NCBI RefSeq assembly: GCF_015319165.1 | Contig: NZ_JADIVZ010000013.1 | Span: 1-64,000, forward strand | Origin: Nocardioides acrostichi | Lineage (GTDB): Bacteria > Actinomycetota > Actinomycetes > Propionibacteriales > Nocardioidaceae | Direction of reading: 5' to 3' | Length of the DNA: 64,000 nt | Part shown: positions 39,907-49,299 of the stretch, piece by piece | How positions within the stretch are numbered: the stretch's first letter is position 1 | Layout: every line of letters starts with the position of its first letter | Program-made: the position numbers and the translations under genes | The notes under the pieces: model-generated | What the model was told of the DNA's origin: nothing | Database searches by the model: none | What the model saw: the letters and a program-made list of their open reading frames with translations, nothing else

Positions 39907-40728
39907 GTGAGCGATTCCCCGCTGGGTTCCTTCCTTCTCGCCGACGGCTACCGCCGACCGCCGGTGATCGCGCTCGCGCGGGAGCGACGCCTGGGCCGCG
40001 AGAGCGCTCGGTACGCGGTGAGCCGGCTCGGCGAGCTGGGGCACGCCCCCGACGAGAGTCAGGGACAGGGCGATCCCGTGCTGCTGGTGCCGGGCTTCCT
40101 CGCCGGCGACTACACGCTGCTCGCGATGGCGCGCACCCTGCGCCGGCACGGCTGGCGCACGTACCGCTCCAGCATCCACGTCAACGTGGGCTGCACGCTC
40201 GACGCCGCCGCCTTGGTGGAATCGCGCCTGGAGCGGATCGCCGAGCGGCGGGGCAGCCGAGTCCAGATCGTCGGCCACAGCCTCGGCGGCATGCTCGCCC
40301 GCGGCGTTGCGGTGCGGCGTCCCGACCTCGTGTCGGGCATCGTCACCATGGGCAGCCCGATGATGGCGCCCGGCGCGCACCACCTCTCACTGACGTTGAG
40401 CGTGGCCGGGCTCGTGGCCCTCAACAGGGCGGGCGTGCCCGGAGTGATGAGCGAGGGCTGCGTGGCCGGTGCCTGCGCCCGGGAGTCCTTCGACGAGAGT
40501 CGGCTCCCGATGCCCGACGACGTCGGCTTCACCGCCATCTACTCCAAGCGCGACGGCATCGTCGACTGGCGCGCCTGCATCGATCCGCAGGCCACCCCCG
40601 TCGAGGTGCGCACCTCGCACATCGGCATGGCCGTCGACCCCCGCGTGTCCTGCCAGGTGCTCGCAGCGCTGCATCGCAACCAGGTCGCTGCCTCGGCCCC
40701 TCTGGCCTGGCACGCCACCACGGCCTGA
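39907..40728 (+). CDS. Lipase-like alpha/beta hydrolase
   Basis: A 273-residue hydrolase with VLLVPGFLAGDYTLLAM, nucleophile elbow IVGHSLGGMLARGVAVRRP, acid candidate in IYSKRDGIVDWRA and His in SHIGMAVD. This is the pattern of actinobacterial triacylglycerol lipase/esterase-like proteins. No signal peptide is evident from GTG 39907. An ATG at 39808 would add 33 residues that look non-coding. The gap has an inverted repeat GTTTCGCC...GGTGTGAAAC (about 39866-39889) near the likely promoter. Confidence 0.8.
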   Translation: MSDSPLGSFLLADGYRRPPVIALARERRLGRESARYAVSRLGELGHAPDESQGQGDPVLLVPGFLAGDYTLLAMARTLRRHGWRTYRSSIHVNVGCTLDAAALVESRLERIAERRGSRVQIVGHSLGGMLARGVAVRRPDLVSGIVTMGSPMMAPGAHHLSLTLSVAGLVALNRAGVPGVMSEGCVAGACARESFDESRLPMPDDVGFTAIYSKRDGIVDWRACIDPQATPVEVRTSHIGMAVDPRVSCQVLAALHRNQVAASAPLAWHATTA

Positions 40729-40763
40729 CGTCAGGCAGGCGGGAGTCCTACCCGAATCCAGGC

Positions 40764-41780
40764 TCAGTGGTCGAAGTCGATCGCGGAGTAGGCGCGCAGC
40801 TTGGAGAGCTGGTGCTGGGAGCGGATCGAGCGGATCGTGCCGCTGCGTGAACGCATGACCAGCGAGTGCGTGCTGACGGTGTTGGCGCTGTAGCGCACGC
40901 CCTCGAGCAACTCGCCGTCGGTGATGCCGGTGGCCACGAAGAAGCAGTCGTCGCCGGTGACGAGGTCGTCGGTGCCGAGCACGGCGTCGAGGTCGAGGCC
41001 GGCATCGATGGCCTTCTGGCGCTCGGCGTCGTCGGTGGGCCAGAGGCGACCCTGGATCACACCGCCCATGCACTTCATGGCGCAGGCGGTGATGATGCCC
41101 TCGGGGGTTCCGCCGATGCCGAGCAGCAGGTCGATGCCGGTCTCGGGGCGGGCGGCCATGATGGCGCCGGCGACGTCGCCGTCGGAGATGAACTTGATCA
41201 TCGCGCCGGTGCCACGGATCTCCTCGACCAGGCCCTCGTGGCGGGGGCGGTCGAGCAGCACGACCTTGACGTCCTCGGGGCGCTTGCCCTTCGCCTTGGC
41301 CACGGCCTCGACGTTCTCGGCGACCGAGGCGCGGATGTCGACGACGTCGGCCGCCTCGGGGCCGGTGACGAGCTTCTCCATGTAGAACACGGCCGAGGGG
41401 TCGTACATCGAGCCGCGCGGGGAGACCGCGAGCACCGAGACGGCGTTGGTCATGCCCTTGGCGGCGAGCGTGGTGCCGTCGATCGGGTCGACGGCGACAT
41501 CGCACTCGGGGCCGGTGCCGTCGCCGACCTCCTCGCCGTTGAAGAGCATGGGGGCGTTGTCCTTCTCGCCCTCGCCGATGACCACGGTGCCCTGCATGCC
41601 GATGGTGGAGATCAACACGCGCATCGCGTTCACGGCCACGCCGTCGGCGCCGTTCTTGTCGCCTCGGCCGACCCAGCGCCCGGCCGCCATGGCGGCTGCC
41701 TCGGTGACCCGGACCAGCTCGAGGGCCAGGTTGCGATCGGGGGCCTGCGGTTCGACGGACAGCTCGCCAAGGTCGCTCAT
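40764..41780 (-). CDS. glpX: Class II fructose-1,6-bisphosphatase GlpX
   Basis: The gluconeogenic phosphatase. It has the metal-binding [14 protein letters not shown], the [13 protein letters not shown] loop and the [16 protein letters not shown] motif of the inositol-phosphatase superfamily, plus [17 protein letters not shown]. At 338 residues it matches GlpX of mycobacteria, where it is the sole FBPase. Its ATG overlaps the modC stop (ATGA), so it is the last gene of a modABC-glpX transcript unit. Its own promoter could lie in modC. Confidence 0.93.
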   Translation of the reverse strand: MSDLGELSVEPQAPDRNLALELVRVTEAAAMAAGRWVGRGDKNGADGVAVNAMRVLISTIGMQGTVVIGEGEKDNAPMLFNGEEVGDGTGPECDVAVDPIDGTTLAAKGMTNAVSVLAVSPRGSMYDPSAVFYMEKLVTGPEAADVVDIRASVAENVEAVAKAKGKRPEDVKVVLLDRPRHEGLVEEIRGTGAMIKFISDGDVAGAIMAARPETGIDLLLGIGGTPEGIITACAMKCMGGVIQGRLWPTDDAERQKAIDAGLDLDAVLGTDDLVTGDDCFFVATGITDGELLEGVRYSANTVSTHSLVMRSRSGTIRSIRSQHQLSKLRAYSAIDFDH

Positions 41781-42775
41781 GGGCGCATCGTATAGGTGTC
41801 CACTGACGTCTCCTTCACGCTCATCCAGACCGGTTGCCCGGGCGCGAGGCCCAGCTCGATCGCGGACGCCGGTGTCACGTCCGCGATCAGCTCGGGCCCG
41901 TCATCGGCACGGGCGAGCACCCGCAAGGCCTCGCCGTGCGGGGCGACCCCCGCTACCTCGGCGTGCCAGCAGTTGCGAGCCGAACCGTGGGGGCGCCCCG
42001 GCGACACCGTCACCGCGACGGGGGAGAAGGCGCGCAGCTGCCCGCCCTGAGTGACCACGTTGAGCCCCACCAGCCTCGCGACGTGGGCGGTGCGTGGTCG
42101 AGCCGCGACGTCGGCCGGGGTGCCGTCCTGCACCACCTCTCCGTCTTCGAGGACGACCACCCGGTCGGCCAGCGTGAGGGCGTCGAGTGCGTCGTGCGTC
42201 ACGAGTACCGCGACGCCGTCGAAGGCCGCCAGGTGGCGGGCGAGCTCGAGCCGCAGCGACGTGGCCACCCCGACGTCGAGGCCCGCGAAGGGCTCGTCGA
42301 GCAGCAACAGTGCCGGCTCGGGGGCCAGTGCCCGCGCGATGGCAACCCGTTGGGCCTGGCCGCCCGACAACTGGTCAGGACGACGAGACGCGAGCTCGCC
42401 GACGCCGAGCCGGTCGAGCCATTGGTCGGCGCGGGCGCGGGCCTCGGCGCGCGGGACGCCGCGGGTACGCAGACCGAACGCGACGTTCTCTCGGGCGCAG
42501 AGGTGCGGGAACAGCGACTGGTCCTGGAAGACGAGCCCGACCCCACGGTCTCGCACGGGTACGACGGGATCGGTCCAGGAGCGCCCTCCCACCTCCACCG
42601 AGCCGATCGCGGGCACGATGCCTGCAAGAGCTCCCAGCAGCGTCGACTTGCCGGCACCGTTGGGGCCGATGACGGCCACGACGTCGCCCGCAGCGGCCGT
42701 GAGCGAGGCGTCCAGCCGGTCGGGCACGTGCAGTCGGGCATCCAGCCCGGGGGCTTCGAGCGCTCTGGACGTCAC
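41777..42775 (-). CDS. modC: Molybdate ABC transporter ATPase ModC
   Basis: The ATPase of the molybdate importer. It has Walker [12 protein letters not shown]-loop [11 protein letters not shown], signature [15 protein letters not shown], Walker [13 protein letters not shown] and H-loop VTHDALDAL. The C-terminal 80 residues form a TOBE-like domain ending DTYTMRP. The start is GTG, overlapping modB by four bases. Sulfate or tungstate importers have similar ATPases, but the TOBE domain and neighbours point to molybdate. Confidence 0.9.
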   Translation of the reverse strand: MTSRALEAPGLDARLHVPDRLDASLTAAAGDVVAVIGPNGAGKSTLLGALAGIVPAIGSVEVGGRSWTDPVVPVRDRGVGLVFQDQSLFPHLCARENVAFGLRTRGVPRAEARARADQWLDRLGVGELASRRPDQLSGGQAQRVAIARALAPEPALLLLDEPFAGLDVGVATSLRLELARHLAAFDGVAVLVTHDALDALTLADRVVVLEDGEVVQDGTPADVAARPRTAHVARLVGLNVVTQGGQLRAFSPVAVTVSPGRPHGSARNCWHAEVAGVAPHGEALRVLARADDGPELIADVTPASAIELGLAPGQPVWMSVKETSVDTYTMRP

Positions 42776-43581
42776 AGCGGCCTCAGCCACCGCTGCCGCA
42801 GTGCGGCCAGCACGAGGATCGAGACGGCCAGCAGGATCATGCTGAGGCTCTGTGCCGCCCCCCGGTCGGCTTGCAGCTCGGTGTAGATGAGGGAGGGCAT
42901 GGTCTGGGTGGTTCCGGGGTAGTTTCCGGCGAAGGTGATGGTGGCGCCGAACTCGCCGAGGCTGCGAGCCCACGCCAGCACGCCGCCGGCGACGAGTCCT
43001 GGCAGCGCGAGCGGCAGCGTGACGCGGCGGAACGTGGTCCACCGGGTCGCGCCGAGCGTCGCGGCCACGACGTCGAACCGCTCGCCCGCGGTGCGCAGCG
43101 CCCCCTCGACCGAGAGCACGAAGAACGGCATCGCCACGAACGTGTGGGCGATCACGACCGCGGGCGTGGTGTAGGGGAGGGTGAGGCCGAACCCGTCCAG
43201 GAGCGGCCGGCCGAGCACTCCCGATCGGCCGAGCGCGCTGAGGAGTGCGACACCGGCCACCACGGGTGGCAGCACCAGTGGCACGGCCACCGCGGCACGC
43301 AGCAGGGACCGGCCCGGGAACTCCACCCGGGCCAGCAGCCAGGCCAACGGGGTGCCGAGCACCGCGCACAGCGCCACGGTGAGCAGCGAGGTCTCTAAGG
43401 AGAGCCACAGCGCCTGGTGGACGACCGTGGAGCCGAGCTGGTCGGGCAGGTCTCGCCACGGGGTGGTGGCGACCAGTGTGATCAGGGGCAGCACCAGCAA
43501 GACCGCCGCGATCGCGCCCGGGAGCACGAGTACCAGTGGTGCCCGGCCGGCCCCCGGGGCGCTGGGGCGGGTGCCGCTCAC
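42772..43581 (-). CDS. modB: Molybdate ABC transporter permease ModB
   Basis: A five- to six-helix permease (269 residues) with the docking loop ERFDVVAATLGATRWTTFRR and GEFGATITFAGNYPGTTQT, which is characteristic of ModB/CysT-type permeases. It overlaps modA and modC by four bases each. Confidence 0.92.
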   Translation of the reverse strand: MSGTRPSAPGAGRAPLVLVLPGAIAAVLLVLPLITLVATTPWRDLPDQLGSTVVHQALWLSLETSLLTVALCAVLGTPLAWLLARVEFPGRSLLRAAVAVPLVLPPVVAGVALLSALGRSGVLGRPLLDGFGLTLPYTTPAVVIAHTFVAMPFFVLSVEGALRTAGERFDVVAATLGATRWTTFRRVTLPLALPGLVAGGVLAWARSLGEFGATITFAGNYPGTTQTMPSLIYTELQADRGAAQSLSMILLAVSILVLAALRQRWLRPL

Positions 43582-44393
43582 GGGGCGCCGAAGCCCGCCT
43601 TCTCCAGCACGCTGCGGCCCTGCTTCGAGGTCACGAGGTCGACGAACTCCCGGGCCAGGTCGGAGTGGTCGGACTGTTGCAGCACAGCGATGGGATAGGA
43701 GGTGATCTCGTCGTCCGAACCCGGCACCGGGAACTCCTTGACGTCGTCGCCGGCGGCGACGGCATCGGTGGAGTAGACGAATCCCGCGTCGGCCTCGTCG
43801 CTGGTGACCTTGGCCAGCACCGACTTCACGTCGACCTCGAGGCTGGCCGGCTGTGAGGTGACGTCGTCCTTCTTCGCCAGTGTCGCCCAGATGTCACCGC
43901 AGGGCGCGGTCTCGACGCAGGCGACGTAGGTGACGTCCCCGTTCTCGATGTCGTCGAAGCTCGTGATGCCAGCCGGGTTGTCGGCGGGGGTGACCATGAC
44001 CAGTTGGTTGGTCGCGAAGATCTCCGGTGCGTCGGTGACGGCCGACTTCGCATCGTCCATGGTGCGGGTGTCGGCGGTGGCGAGCACGTCGGCGGGTGCG
44101 CCCTCGACCGCCTGCTGGGCCAGCGTGGCCGAGGAATCGAAGGCCAGTTTGACGGTGACGCCGGGGTGGGCGCCCTCGAAGGTCTTGGCGAGCTCGCCGA
44201 ACGACTCCGTGAGCGAGGCCGCCGCCAACACGGTGATGGTGGTGCCGTCGCTGGAGGCACCGCTGCTCGAGGCATCGGACGACGGTGAGTCGTCGCTGTC
44301 GGATCCGCAGGCGGCCACGGGGGCGACCAGGGTCACGGCGGCCAGCAGGCCGATGACACGAGAGAGACGGGGGAGACGGGGCAAGGGGTTCAC
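43578..44393 (-). CDS. modA: Molybdate-binding lipoprotein ModA
   Basis: The extracellular binding lipoprotein with lipobox APVAACGS near residue 29. A Ser/Asp-rich linker and the ModA fold follow: VLAAASLTESFGELAK with the oxyanion-binding Ser, FDSSATLAQQ, FATNQLVMVTP and AGFVYSTDAVA. The order of segments is typical. It overlaps the regulator gene by four bases, so the regulator leads the operon. Confidence 0.92.
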   Translation of the reverse strand: MNPLPRLPRLSRVIGLLAAVTLVAPVAACGSDSDDSPSSDASSSGASSDGTTITVLAAASLTESFGELAKTFEGAHPGVTVKLAFDSSATLAQQAVEGAPADVLATADTRTMDDAKSAVTDAPEIFATNQLVMVTPADNPAGITSFDDIENGDVTYVACVETAPCGDIWATLAKKDDVTSQPASLEVDVKSVLAKVTSDEADAGFVYSTDAVAAGDDVKEFPVPGSDDEITSYPIAVLQQSDHSDLAREFVDLVTSKQGRSVLEKAGFGAP

Positions 44394-44809
44394 GGGAGCT
44401 CCACGATGACGTTGGTGGACTTGACGGAAGCGACGACGCGGGCGCCCGGCGCGAGCCGGAGGTCGTCGGCGGCCTCGGCGGACATCAGCGAGACGAGTCG
44501 GTAGGGGCCGCAGACCATGTCGACCTGGGCCATCACGGTGTCCTTGCGTACGCGGGTCACCAGGCCCAACATGCGGTTGCGGGCACTGACCGAGGCCGAC
44601 CGGCCCGGGTCGGGAACATCGGCCAGTGAGACGGCGAGCTCGGCGAGATCGGCGCCGTCGACGACGGTGCGACCCGCATCGCGGCGAGTCGGCACCCTCC
44701 CGGCCTCACACCAGCGCCGCATGGTGTCGTCACTGACGCCCAGCAGTTCGGCTGCCTCCGCGACGGAGTAGGCGTACGCGGGTGAGGTCACGGGTGAACC
44801 ATGCCGCAT
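44390..44809 (-). CDS. HTH-TOBE molybdate-responsive regulator
   Basis: A 139-residue protein with an excisionase/MerR-type helix-turn-helix at residues 14-50 (YSVAEAAELLGVSDDTMRRW) and a single TOBE domain at 75-139 (SARNRMLGLVTRVRKDTVMA, ending VVASVKSTNVIVELP). TOBE domains bind molybdate, so this is probably the sensor that controls modABC. It differs from enterobacterial ModE, which has a LysR-like HTH and two TOBE modules. ATG 44809 lies inside a 12-bp palindrome. GTG 44791 is a possible shorter start. Confidence 0.85.
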   Translation of the reverse strand: MRHGSPVTSPAYAYSVAEAAELLGVSDDTMRRWCEAGRVPTRRDAGRTVVDGADLAELAVSLADVPDPGRSASVSARNRMLGLVTRVRKDTVMAQVDMVCGPYRLVSLMSAEAADDLRLAPGARVVASVKSTNVIVELP

Positions 44810-44846
44810 CTGCGGTCGCCGTTCAAGAAGATGGCCGCATGTGCGG
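44804..44846. promoter_or_regulatory. Paired palindromes at the mod operon promoter
   Basis: CCGCATCTGCGG (44804-44815) and CCGCATGTGCGG (44835-44846) are two copies of CCGCA-N2-TGCGG, 31 bases apart, about three helical turns on the same face. The first covers the regulator start codon and the second lies at the 3' end of the upstream gene. They are probable operators for the HTH-TOBE protein. Confidence 0.65.
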
Positions 44847-44847
44847 A

Positions 44848-46101
44848 TCAGGTGACGTGCAGCGTGATCACGCCGACCACGACCACCACGGGCGTGGAGA
44901 CCAAGGAGAGTGCGTGGAAGCGTGTCAGTCGGGCGACGTCCGGCGGCTCGGTTCCGGGGCGCAGGCCCCGGCTCAGCCCGCGGCGCCACAGCAGGTTGGC
45001 CAGGCTGCCCGAGTAGGTGAGTCCGGCCCCCGCACCGAGCCCCACCAGCGCCGCGAGCACGGCGTCCGTGCCCAGCGGAGCCACGAGGGGCACCAACAAC
45101 AACGTCGCCGAGAGGTTGGTGACCAGGTTCGCCAGCGCTGTCGCGACGGCCGCCACGACGAGCAGACCGAGCAGGCCCGTGGATGACGGCAGCAGTCGCT
45201 CCACCGCGGTGCCCAGACCCCCGTCGACCAGCGCAGCGACGACGACGCCGAGGCCGAACACGAACAAGACGAACGAGGGCTGGGTGGCGTGGGCTGCCTC
45301 CACCGGGCGGAGCAGCCCGCGGGTGGCAGCCCAGGCCGCCAGTCCGACGGCGGCCGGCGCGGCCACCCAGGCGGGCGCGACACCCAGCGGTGAGAGGGCG
45401 GCGAAGAGTACGAGCATCACGATGACGGTCGCGACGGGCACGGCCACCACGCCGCCCGGCGGTGCCGTCCGCACAGACCGTGGCGCGGCGGTGTCGGGTG
45501 GAGCGACCAGGTCGGCGCGCAACTGCAGACGCATGATCGCCCACTCGGCCGCCACGACGACCAGCCAGACCGGAGCCATCGCCCGCGCGAAGCCGAGGAA
45601 GGTGAGGTCGAGGCTGCGGGCGGCGAGCAGGTTGGTGAGGTTCGAGACCGGGAGCAGCAGCGACGCGCTGTTGGCCATGCGCAGGCACGCCCAGGCCACC
45701 GGACCCGGGCGGGCGCCGCGTGCCACTGCGGCCGCCACCACGACCGGGGTCACCAGCACGACGGTGGCGTCCAGACTCAGCACCGCGGTCACCACCGCCG
45801 CCAGGAGCAGCGTGCTCAGCAACAACCGTGGCCCGCTGCCACCACGCAGCAGCGTCGCGGCCGCCTCGAAGACGCCGGCTCGGGCGCACACCTCGGCAAC
45901 GACGAGCACCGCCGCCAGGAACACCAGCACCGGCGCGAGCCGGTCAACGGCCTCGAAGGCGGTGGCCGGGTCGATCAGGCCCACCCCGAGCACCGCCGCT
46001 GAGGCGGCGACGGCCACGACCGCCTCGACGCTGGCCCGGGGCCCTCGCCACGCGGCGATGAGGAGGGCCAGCAGGGCCAGCCCCCCGACGAGGTCGGGCA
46101 C
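44848..46101 (-). CDS. ArsB/NhaD-type ion permease
   Basis: A 417-residue protein with 11-12 membrane helices of the ion transporter superfamily. It has DATVVLVTPVVVAAA, RMANSASLLLPVSNLTNLL (the Asn-rich hairpin of ArsB/CitM-like carriers) and a matching C-terminal half, NLVTNLSATLLLVPL. The substrate is unknown: arsenite, Na+ or dicarboxylates are possible. It lies upstream of the mod regulator with only 38 bases between, containing the paired palindromes. GTG 46101 is chosen because earlier residues look non-coding. Confidence 0.75.
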   Translation of the reverse strand: MPDLVGGLALLALLIAAWRGPRASVEAVVAVAASAAVLGVGLIDPATAFEAVDRLAPVLVFLAAVLVVAEVCARAGVFEAAATLLRGGSGPRLLLSTLLLAAVVTAVLSLDATVVLVTPVVVAAAVARGARPGPVAWACLRMANSASLLLPVSNLTNLLAARSLDLTFLGFARAMAPVWLVVVAAEWAIMRLQLRADLVAPPDTAAPRSVRTAPPGGVVAVPVATVIVMLVLFAALSPLGVAPAWVAAPAAVGLAAWAATRGLLRPVEAAHATQPSFVLFVFGLGVVVAALVDGGLGTAVERLLPSSTGLLGLLVVAAVATALANLVTNLSATLLLVPLVAPLGTDAVLAALVGLGAGAGLTYSGSLANLLWRRGLSRGLRPGTEPPDVARLTRFHALSLVSTPVVVVVGVITLHVT

Positions 46102-46148
46102 GGGGCCAGGATAGGTGTCGGCATCGGGTGGTGAGGGAGGATGGGTCC

Positions 46149-46745
46149 GTGAGTCAGACCAGCAGTCCCACCGCACCGCCCGAGAAGCCCGGCCGCTATC
46201 AGCGGTCCGCGGCGGGCCTGGTGAGCTCCATGCTGGTGCTGGTGGCGGCGGTGGTGGTGGTGGCGTGGGGACTTGGAGCGTTTCGCACCACCGCCGAGTT
46301 CGACGGCACCCCGCCCGCGGAGTACGCCTCGGTGGTCGCCGGTCTCGAGGAGAGCGACCTGGGCGTGACGTTCCCGCCGACGATCCCGTCGGGCTGGCAG
46401 ATCAACGATGTCGCCTACGACCCGGCAAAGTCGGAGTTCACCTTGGCCCTGCTCACCGACAGCGGCACCTTCGCCGGTCTCTACGACGGTCACGCGCCGC
46501 TCGCCAAGGTGCTGCGCACCTACGTCGACGAGAACCCCACGCAGGGCGCGCCGGTCGAGCTCACCGACCACGACGGCACGACGACGACCTGGCAGACCTA
46601 CACCGACACCGGCGGTGACCGGGCCTATGTGCGCACCGCGAAGCTCACGGGCAAGCGCACGGGCCGGACCGAGGTGACGCTGGTGTACGGGTCCGCGTCG
46701 AGCGACGACCTCGCCACTCTGGTCGGCGCGCTCACGACGAAGTAG
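46149..46745 (+). CDS. DUF4245 membrane protein
   Basis: A cytoplasmic Pro/Ser-rich start, one membrane helix ([20 protein letters not shown], near residues 26-45) and an outer domain of about 145 residues. That domain has [33 protein letters not shown] and the C-terminal [20 protein letters not shown]. It matches the actinobacterial DUF4245 family, often next to glpX. Function unknown. GTG 46149 has GGAGG about nine bases upstream. It is convergent with xseB, with no gap. Confidence 0.82.
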   Translation: MSQTSSPTAPPEKPGRYQRSAAGLVSSMLVLVAAVVVVAWGLGAFRTTAEFDGTPPAEYASVVAGLEESDLGVTFPPTIPSGWQINDVAYDPAKSEFTLALLTDSGTFAGLYDGHAPLAKVLRTYVDENPTQGAPVELTDHDGTTTTWQTYTDTGGDRAYVRTAKLTGKRTGRTEVTLVYGSASSDDLATLVGALTTK

Positions 46746-46985
46746 CTACTCCTCGCCGCCTGACTGGCCGCCTGACTGACCGCTGGACTCGTCGCCGGAC
46801 TCGAGGACGGCGTCGAGCCGCTCGCGTGCGCCGTCGAGGAAGCGCTGGCAGAGCTCCGCGAGGTGCTCGCCCCGTTCCCAGAGGGCCAAGGACTCCTCCA
46901 AGGTGGTGCCGCCCGCCTCCAGCTGGCGGACCACCTCGACGAGCTGCTCGCGGGCCTGCTCGTAGCCCAGGTCGGTGTCGGTCAT
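46746..46985 (-). CDS. xseB: Exodeoxyribonuclease VII small subunit
   Basis: A 79-residue helical protein with [20 protein letters not shown] and [19 protein letters not shown], the XseB signature. The C-terminus is a Ser/Gly/Gln-rich tail ([13 protein letters not shown]). It overlaps xseA by four bases and forms the multi-subunit nuclease that degrades single-stranded DNA. Confidence 0.93.
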   Translation of the reverse strand: MTDTDLGYEQAREQLVEVVRQLEAGGTTLEESLALWERGEHLAELCQRFLDGARERLDAVLESGDESSGQSGGQSGGEE

Positions 46986-48229
46986 GGTTGCTCCTCGTCG
47001 GGGCTGGAGTCGGGGCTGGAGTCGGTGGTGGTGGTGGCGTCGATGCGGCCGTCGGCGACCCGGATGCTCACGGCGGCGCCGCGCTCGACCTCGGTGATCG
47101 AGGTGACGACGTGCCCGTCGTCGCGCTGGAGCACCGCGTAGCCGCGGCGCAGCGTCTGGAGGGGGGAGAGGGCTCGGGCCCGGGAGCGCACGTGGTCGAT
47201 CTCGTCGGCGGCGCGGTCGAGCCGGTGTCCGAGACTGCGGCGGGCACGCTCGCGCAGCCGGTCGAGCTCGTCGAGACGGTCGTCGACGAGGGAACGCGGG
47301 TCGGCCAGCGCCGGACGCGATCGCAGCATGTCGAGCCGGTGCTGCTCGCGCTCCACGAGCTGGGCGGCCAGGGTGCGCAGCCGGTCGCGGGCCCAGGTGA
47401 CGCCGGCCAGCTCCTCGGCGACGTCGGGCACGACGATCTTCGCGGCGTCGGTGGGGGTGGAGGCGCGCACGTCGGCGACGAGATCGAGCAGGGGGGAGTC
47501 CTGCTCGTGGCCGATGGCGGAGACCACCGGTGTGGCGAGGCGGTGCACCACCCGCACCAGGCCCTCGTCGGAGAACGGCAGCAGGTCCTCGATCGACCCA
47601 CCGCCGCGGGCGACGACGATGACGTCGACGGCGGCGTTGCGCTCGAGCCGTTCGAGCGCCTCCATCACCTCGCCGGCGCACCGGGTGCCCTGCATCGCGG
47701 CGTGCACCACCTCGAACGTGACGGCCGGCCAGCGGCGGCGAGCGTTCTCGAGCACGTCGCGCTCGGCCGCGCTGTTCGGGGCGGTGACCAAGCCGACGCG
47801 TTCGGGCAGGAAGGGGAGGTCGCGCTTGCGGGCGGGGTCGAAGAGGCCCTCGGCGGCGAGCAGTTGACGGCGCTGCTCGAGGCGGGCGAGCAGCTCGCCG
47901 AGGCCGACCATGCGGATCTCGCGGGCGAACAGCGACATGGTGCCGCGGTTGGCGTAGTAGGACGGCTTGGCGTGCACGACCACGCTGGCGCCCTCGACCA
48001 GCGGCGGGTTGAGGGAGTCGAAGAGCGTGCGTTGACAGGTGAGCGTGACCGAGATGTCGGCCACGGTGTCGCGCAGTGTCATGAACACCGTGCCCACGCC
48101 CGGACGCCGGTTGACCTGCGCGACCTGCCCCTCGACCCATACCGCTCCGAGGCGGTCGACCCAACCCGAGATGGCGCTGGCGATCTGGCGCACCGGTGCC
48201 GGCGTCTGCGGCGAGGTCTCCAGGCCCAT
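46982..48229 (-). CDS. xseA: Exodeoxyribonuclease VII large subunit
   Basis: The catalytic subunit (415 residues). It has an N-terminal OB-fold DNA-binding domain ([19 protein letters not shown]), the catalytic core [20 protein letters not shown] with [20 protein letters not shown], and a long coiled coil (about residues 265-360). The C-terminal strand ends in a Ser/Asp-rich tail. It is upstream of and coupled to xseB. Confidence 0.95.
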   Translation of the reverse strand: MGLETSPQTPAPVRQIASAISGWVDRLGAVWVEGQVAQVNRRPGVGTVFMTLRDTVADISVTLTCQRTLFDSLNPPLVEGASVVVHAKPSYYANRGTMSLFAREIRMVGLGELLARLEQRRQLLAAEGLFDPARKRDLPFLPERVGLVTAPNSAAERDVLENARRRWPAVTFEVVHAAMQGTRCAGEVMEALERLERNAAVDVIVVARGGGSIEDLLPFSDEGLVRVVHRLATPVVSAIGHEQDSPLLDLVADVRASTPTDAAKIVVPDVAEELAGVTWARDRLRTLAAQLVEREQHRLDMLRSRPALADPRSLVDDRLDELDRLRERARRSLGHRLDRAADEIDHVRSRARALSPLQTLRRGYAVLQRDDGHVVTSITEVERGAAVSIRVADGRIDATTTTDSSPDSSPDEEQP

Positions 48230-48274
48230 GGCGCGAGGTTAGATCAGCCCGCCGACGCCCGTACGATGGCGGCC

Positions 48275-49276
48275 ATGAGCACTGACGTGGGCATGCCCCC
48301 GGTCCTGACCCCGGACGAGGCCGAGCGCGCCGTCCTGCTGGCCGCGCCACGCGGCTACTGCGCGGGCGTCGACCGGGCCGTCGTCACCGTCGAGCAGGCG
48401 CTCGACCTGTACGGCGCCCCCGTCTACGTGCGCAAGCAGATCGTGCACAACAAGCACGTCGTCTCCGATCTCGAGGCTCGTGGCGCGGTGTTCGTCGAGG
48501 AGATCGAGGAGGTGCCGACCGGCGCCACCGTCGTGTTCTCGGCACACGGAGTGAGCCCCGAGGTGCACCGAGAGGCCGCCGAGCGCGACCTCAAGACCAT
48601 CGACGCCACCTGCCCGCTGGTCACCAAGGTGCACCACGAGGCGAAGCGGTTCGCGAACGACGACTACGACATCTTGCTCATCGGCCACGCGGGTCACGAG
48701 GAGGTGGAGGGCACGGCCGGCGAGGCACCCGAGCACATCCAGCTCGTCGAGGGGCCCGCCGACGTCGAGCACATCGTCGTCCGCGACCCCGCCAAGGTCG
48801 CGTGGCTCTCGCAGACCACGTTGTCGGTCGACGAGACGCTCGAGACCGTGGCCGCGATCCGCGAGCGATTCCCGCAGCTGCTCGACCCGCCGAGCGACGA
48901 CATCTGCTATGCCACCCAGAACCGCCAGCTCGCGGTGAAGGAGATCGCCGGCCGCTCCGACCTCGTCATCGTCGTCGGGTCGGGCAACTCCTCGAACTCC
49001 GTGCGTCTGGTCGAGGTCGCCCTCGAGGCCGGTGCCGGTGCCGCCTACCGCGTCGACGACGCCAGCGAGATCGACGACGCCTGGCTCGACGGCGTCCGCA
49101 CCGTGTCGGTGACCTCGGGCGCGAGTGTCCCCGAGGCGCTGGTGCAGGGCGTGCTCACGCTGCTGGCCGAGCGCGGCTACCCCGACGCCGAGGCGGTGCA
49201 CAGCGCCGAGGAGTCGCTCATCTTCGCGCTCCCCAAGGAGCTGCGCCGTGACCTCAAGGCCGCGCAGCAGGCTTAG
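48275..49276 (+). CDS. ispH: 4-Hydroxy-3-methylbut-2-enyl diphosphate reductase IspH
   Basis: The final MEP-pathway enzyme, making IPP and DMAPP with a 4Fe-4S cluster. Cluster Cys residues are in [13 protein letters not shown] (Cys29), [12 protein letters not shown] and [11 protein letters not shown]. Substrate residues are in [24 protein letters not shown] and GSGNSSNS. It has 333 residues. ATG 48275 is used; an in-frame ATG at 48266 is possible. It is divergent from xseA with a 45-base gap. Confidence 0.95.
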   Translation: MSTDVGMPPVLTPDEAERAVLLAAPRGYCAGVDRAVVTVEQALDLYGAPVYVRKQIVHNKHVVSDLEARGAVFVEEIEEVPTGATVVFSAHGVSPEVHREAAERDLKTIDATCPLVTKVHHEAKRFANDDYDILLIGHAGHEEVEGTAGEAPEHIQLVEGPADVEHIVVRDPAKVAWLSQTTLSVDETLETVAAIRERFPQLLDPPSDDICYATQNRQLAVKEIAGRSDLVIVVGSGNSSNSVRLVEVALEAGAGAAYRVDDASEIDDAWLDGVRTVSVTSGASVPEALVQGVLTLLAERGYPDAEAVHSAEESLIFALPKELRRDLKAAQQA

Positions 49277-49299
49277 TAGGTCCAGTAGGTCCAGCGGGC

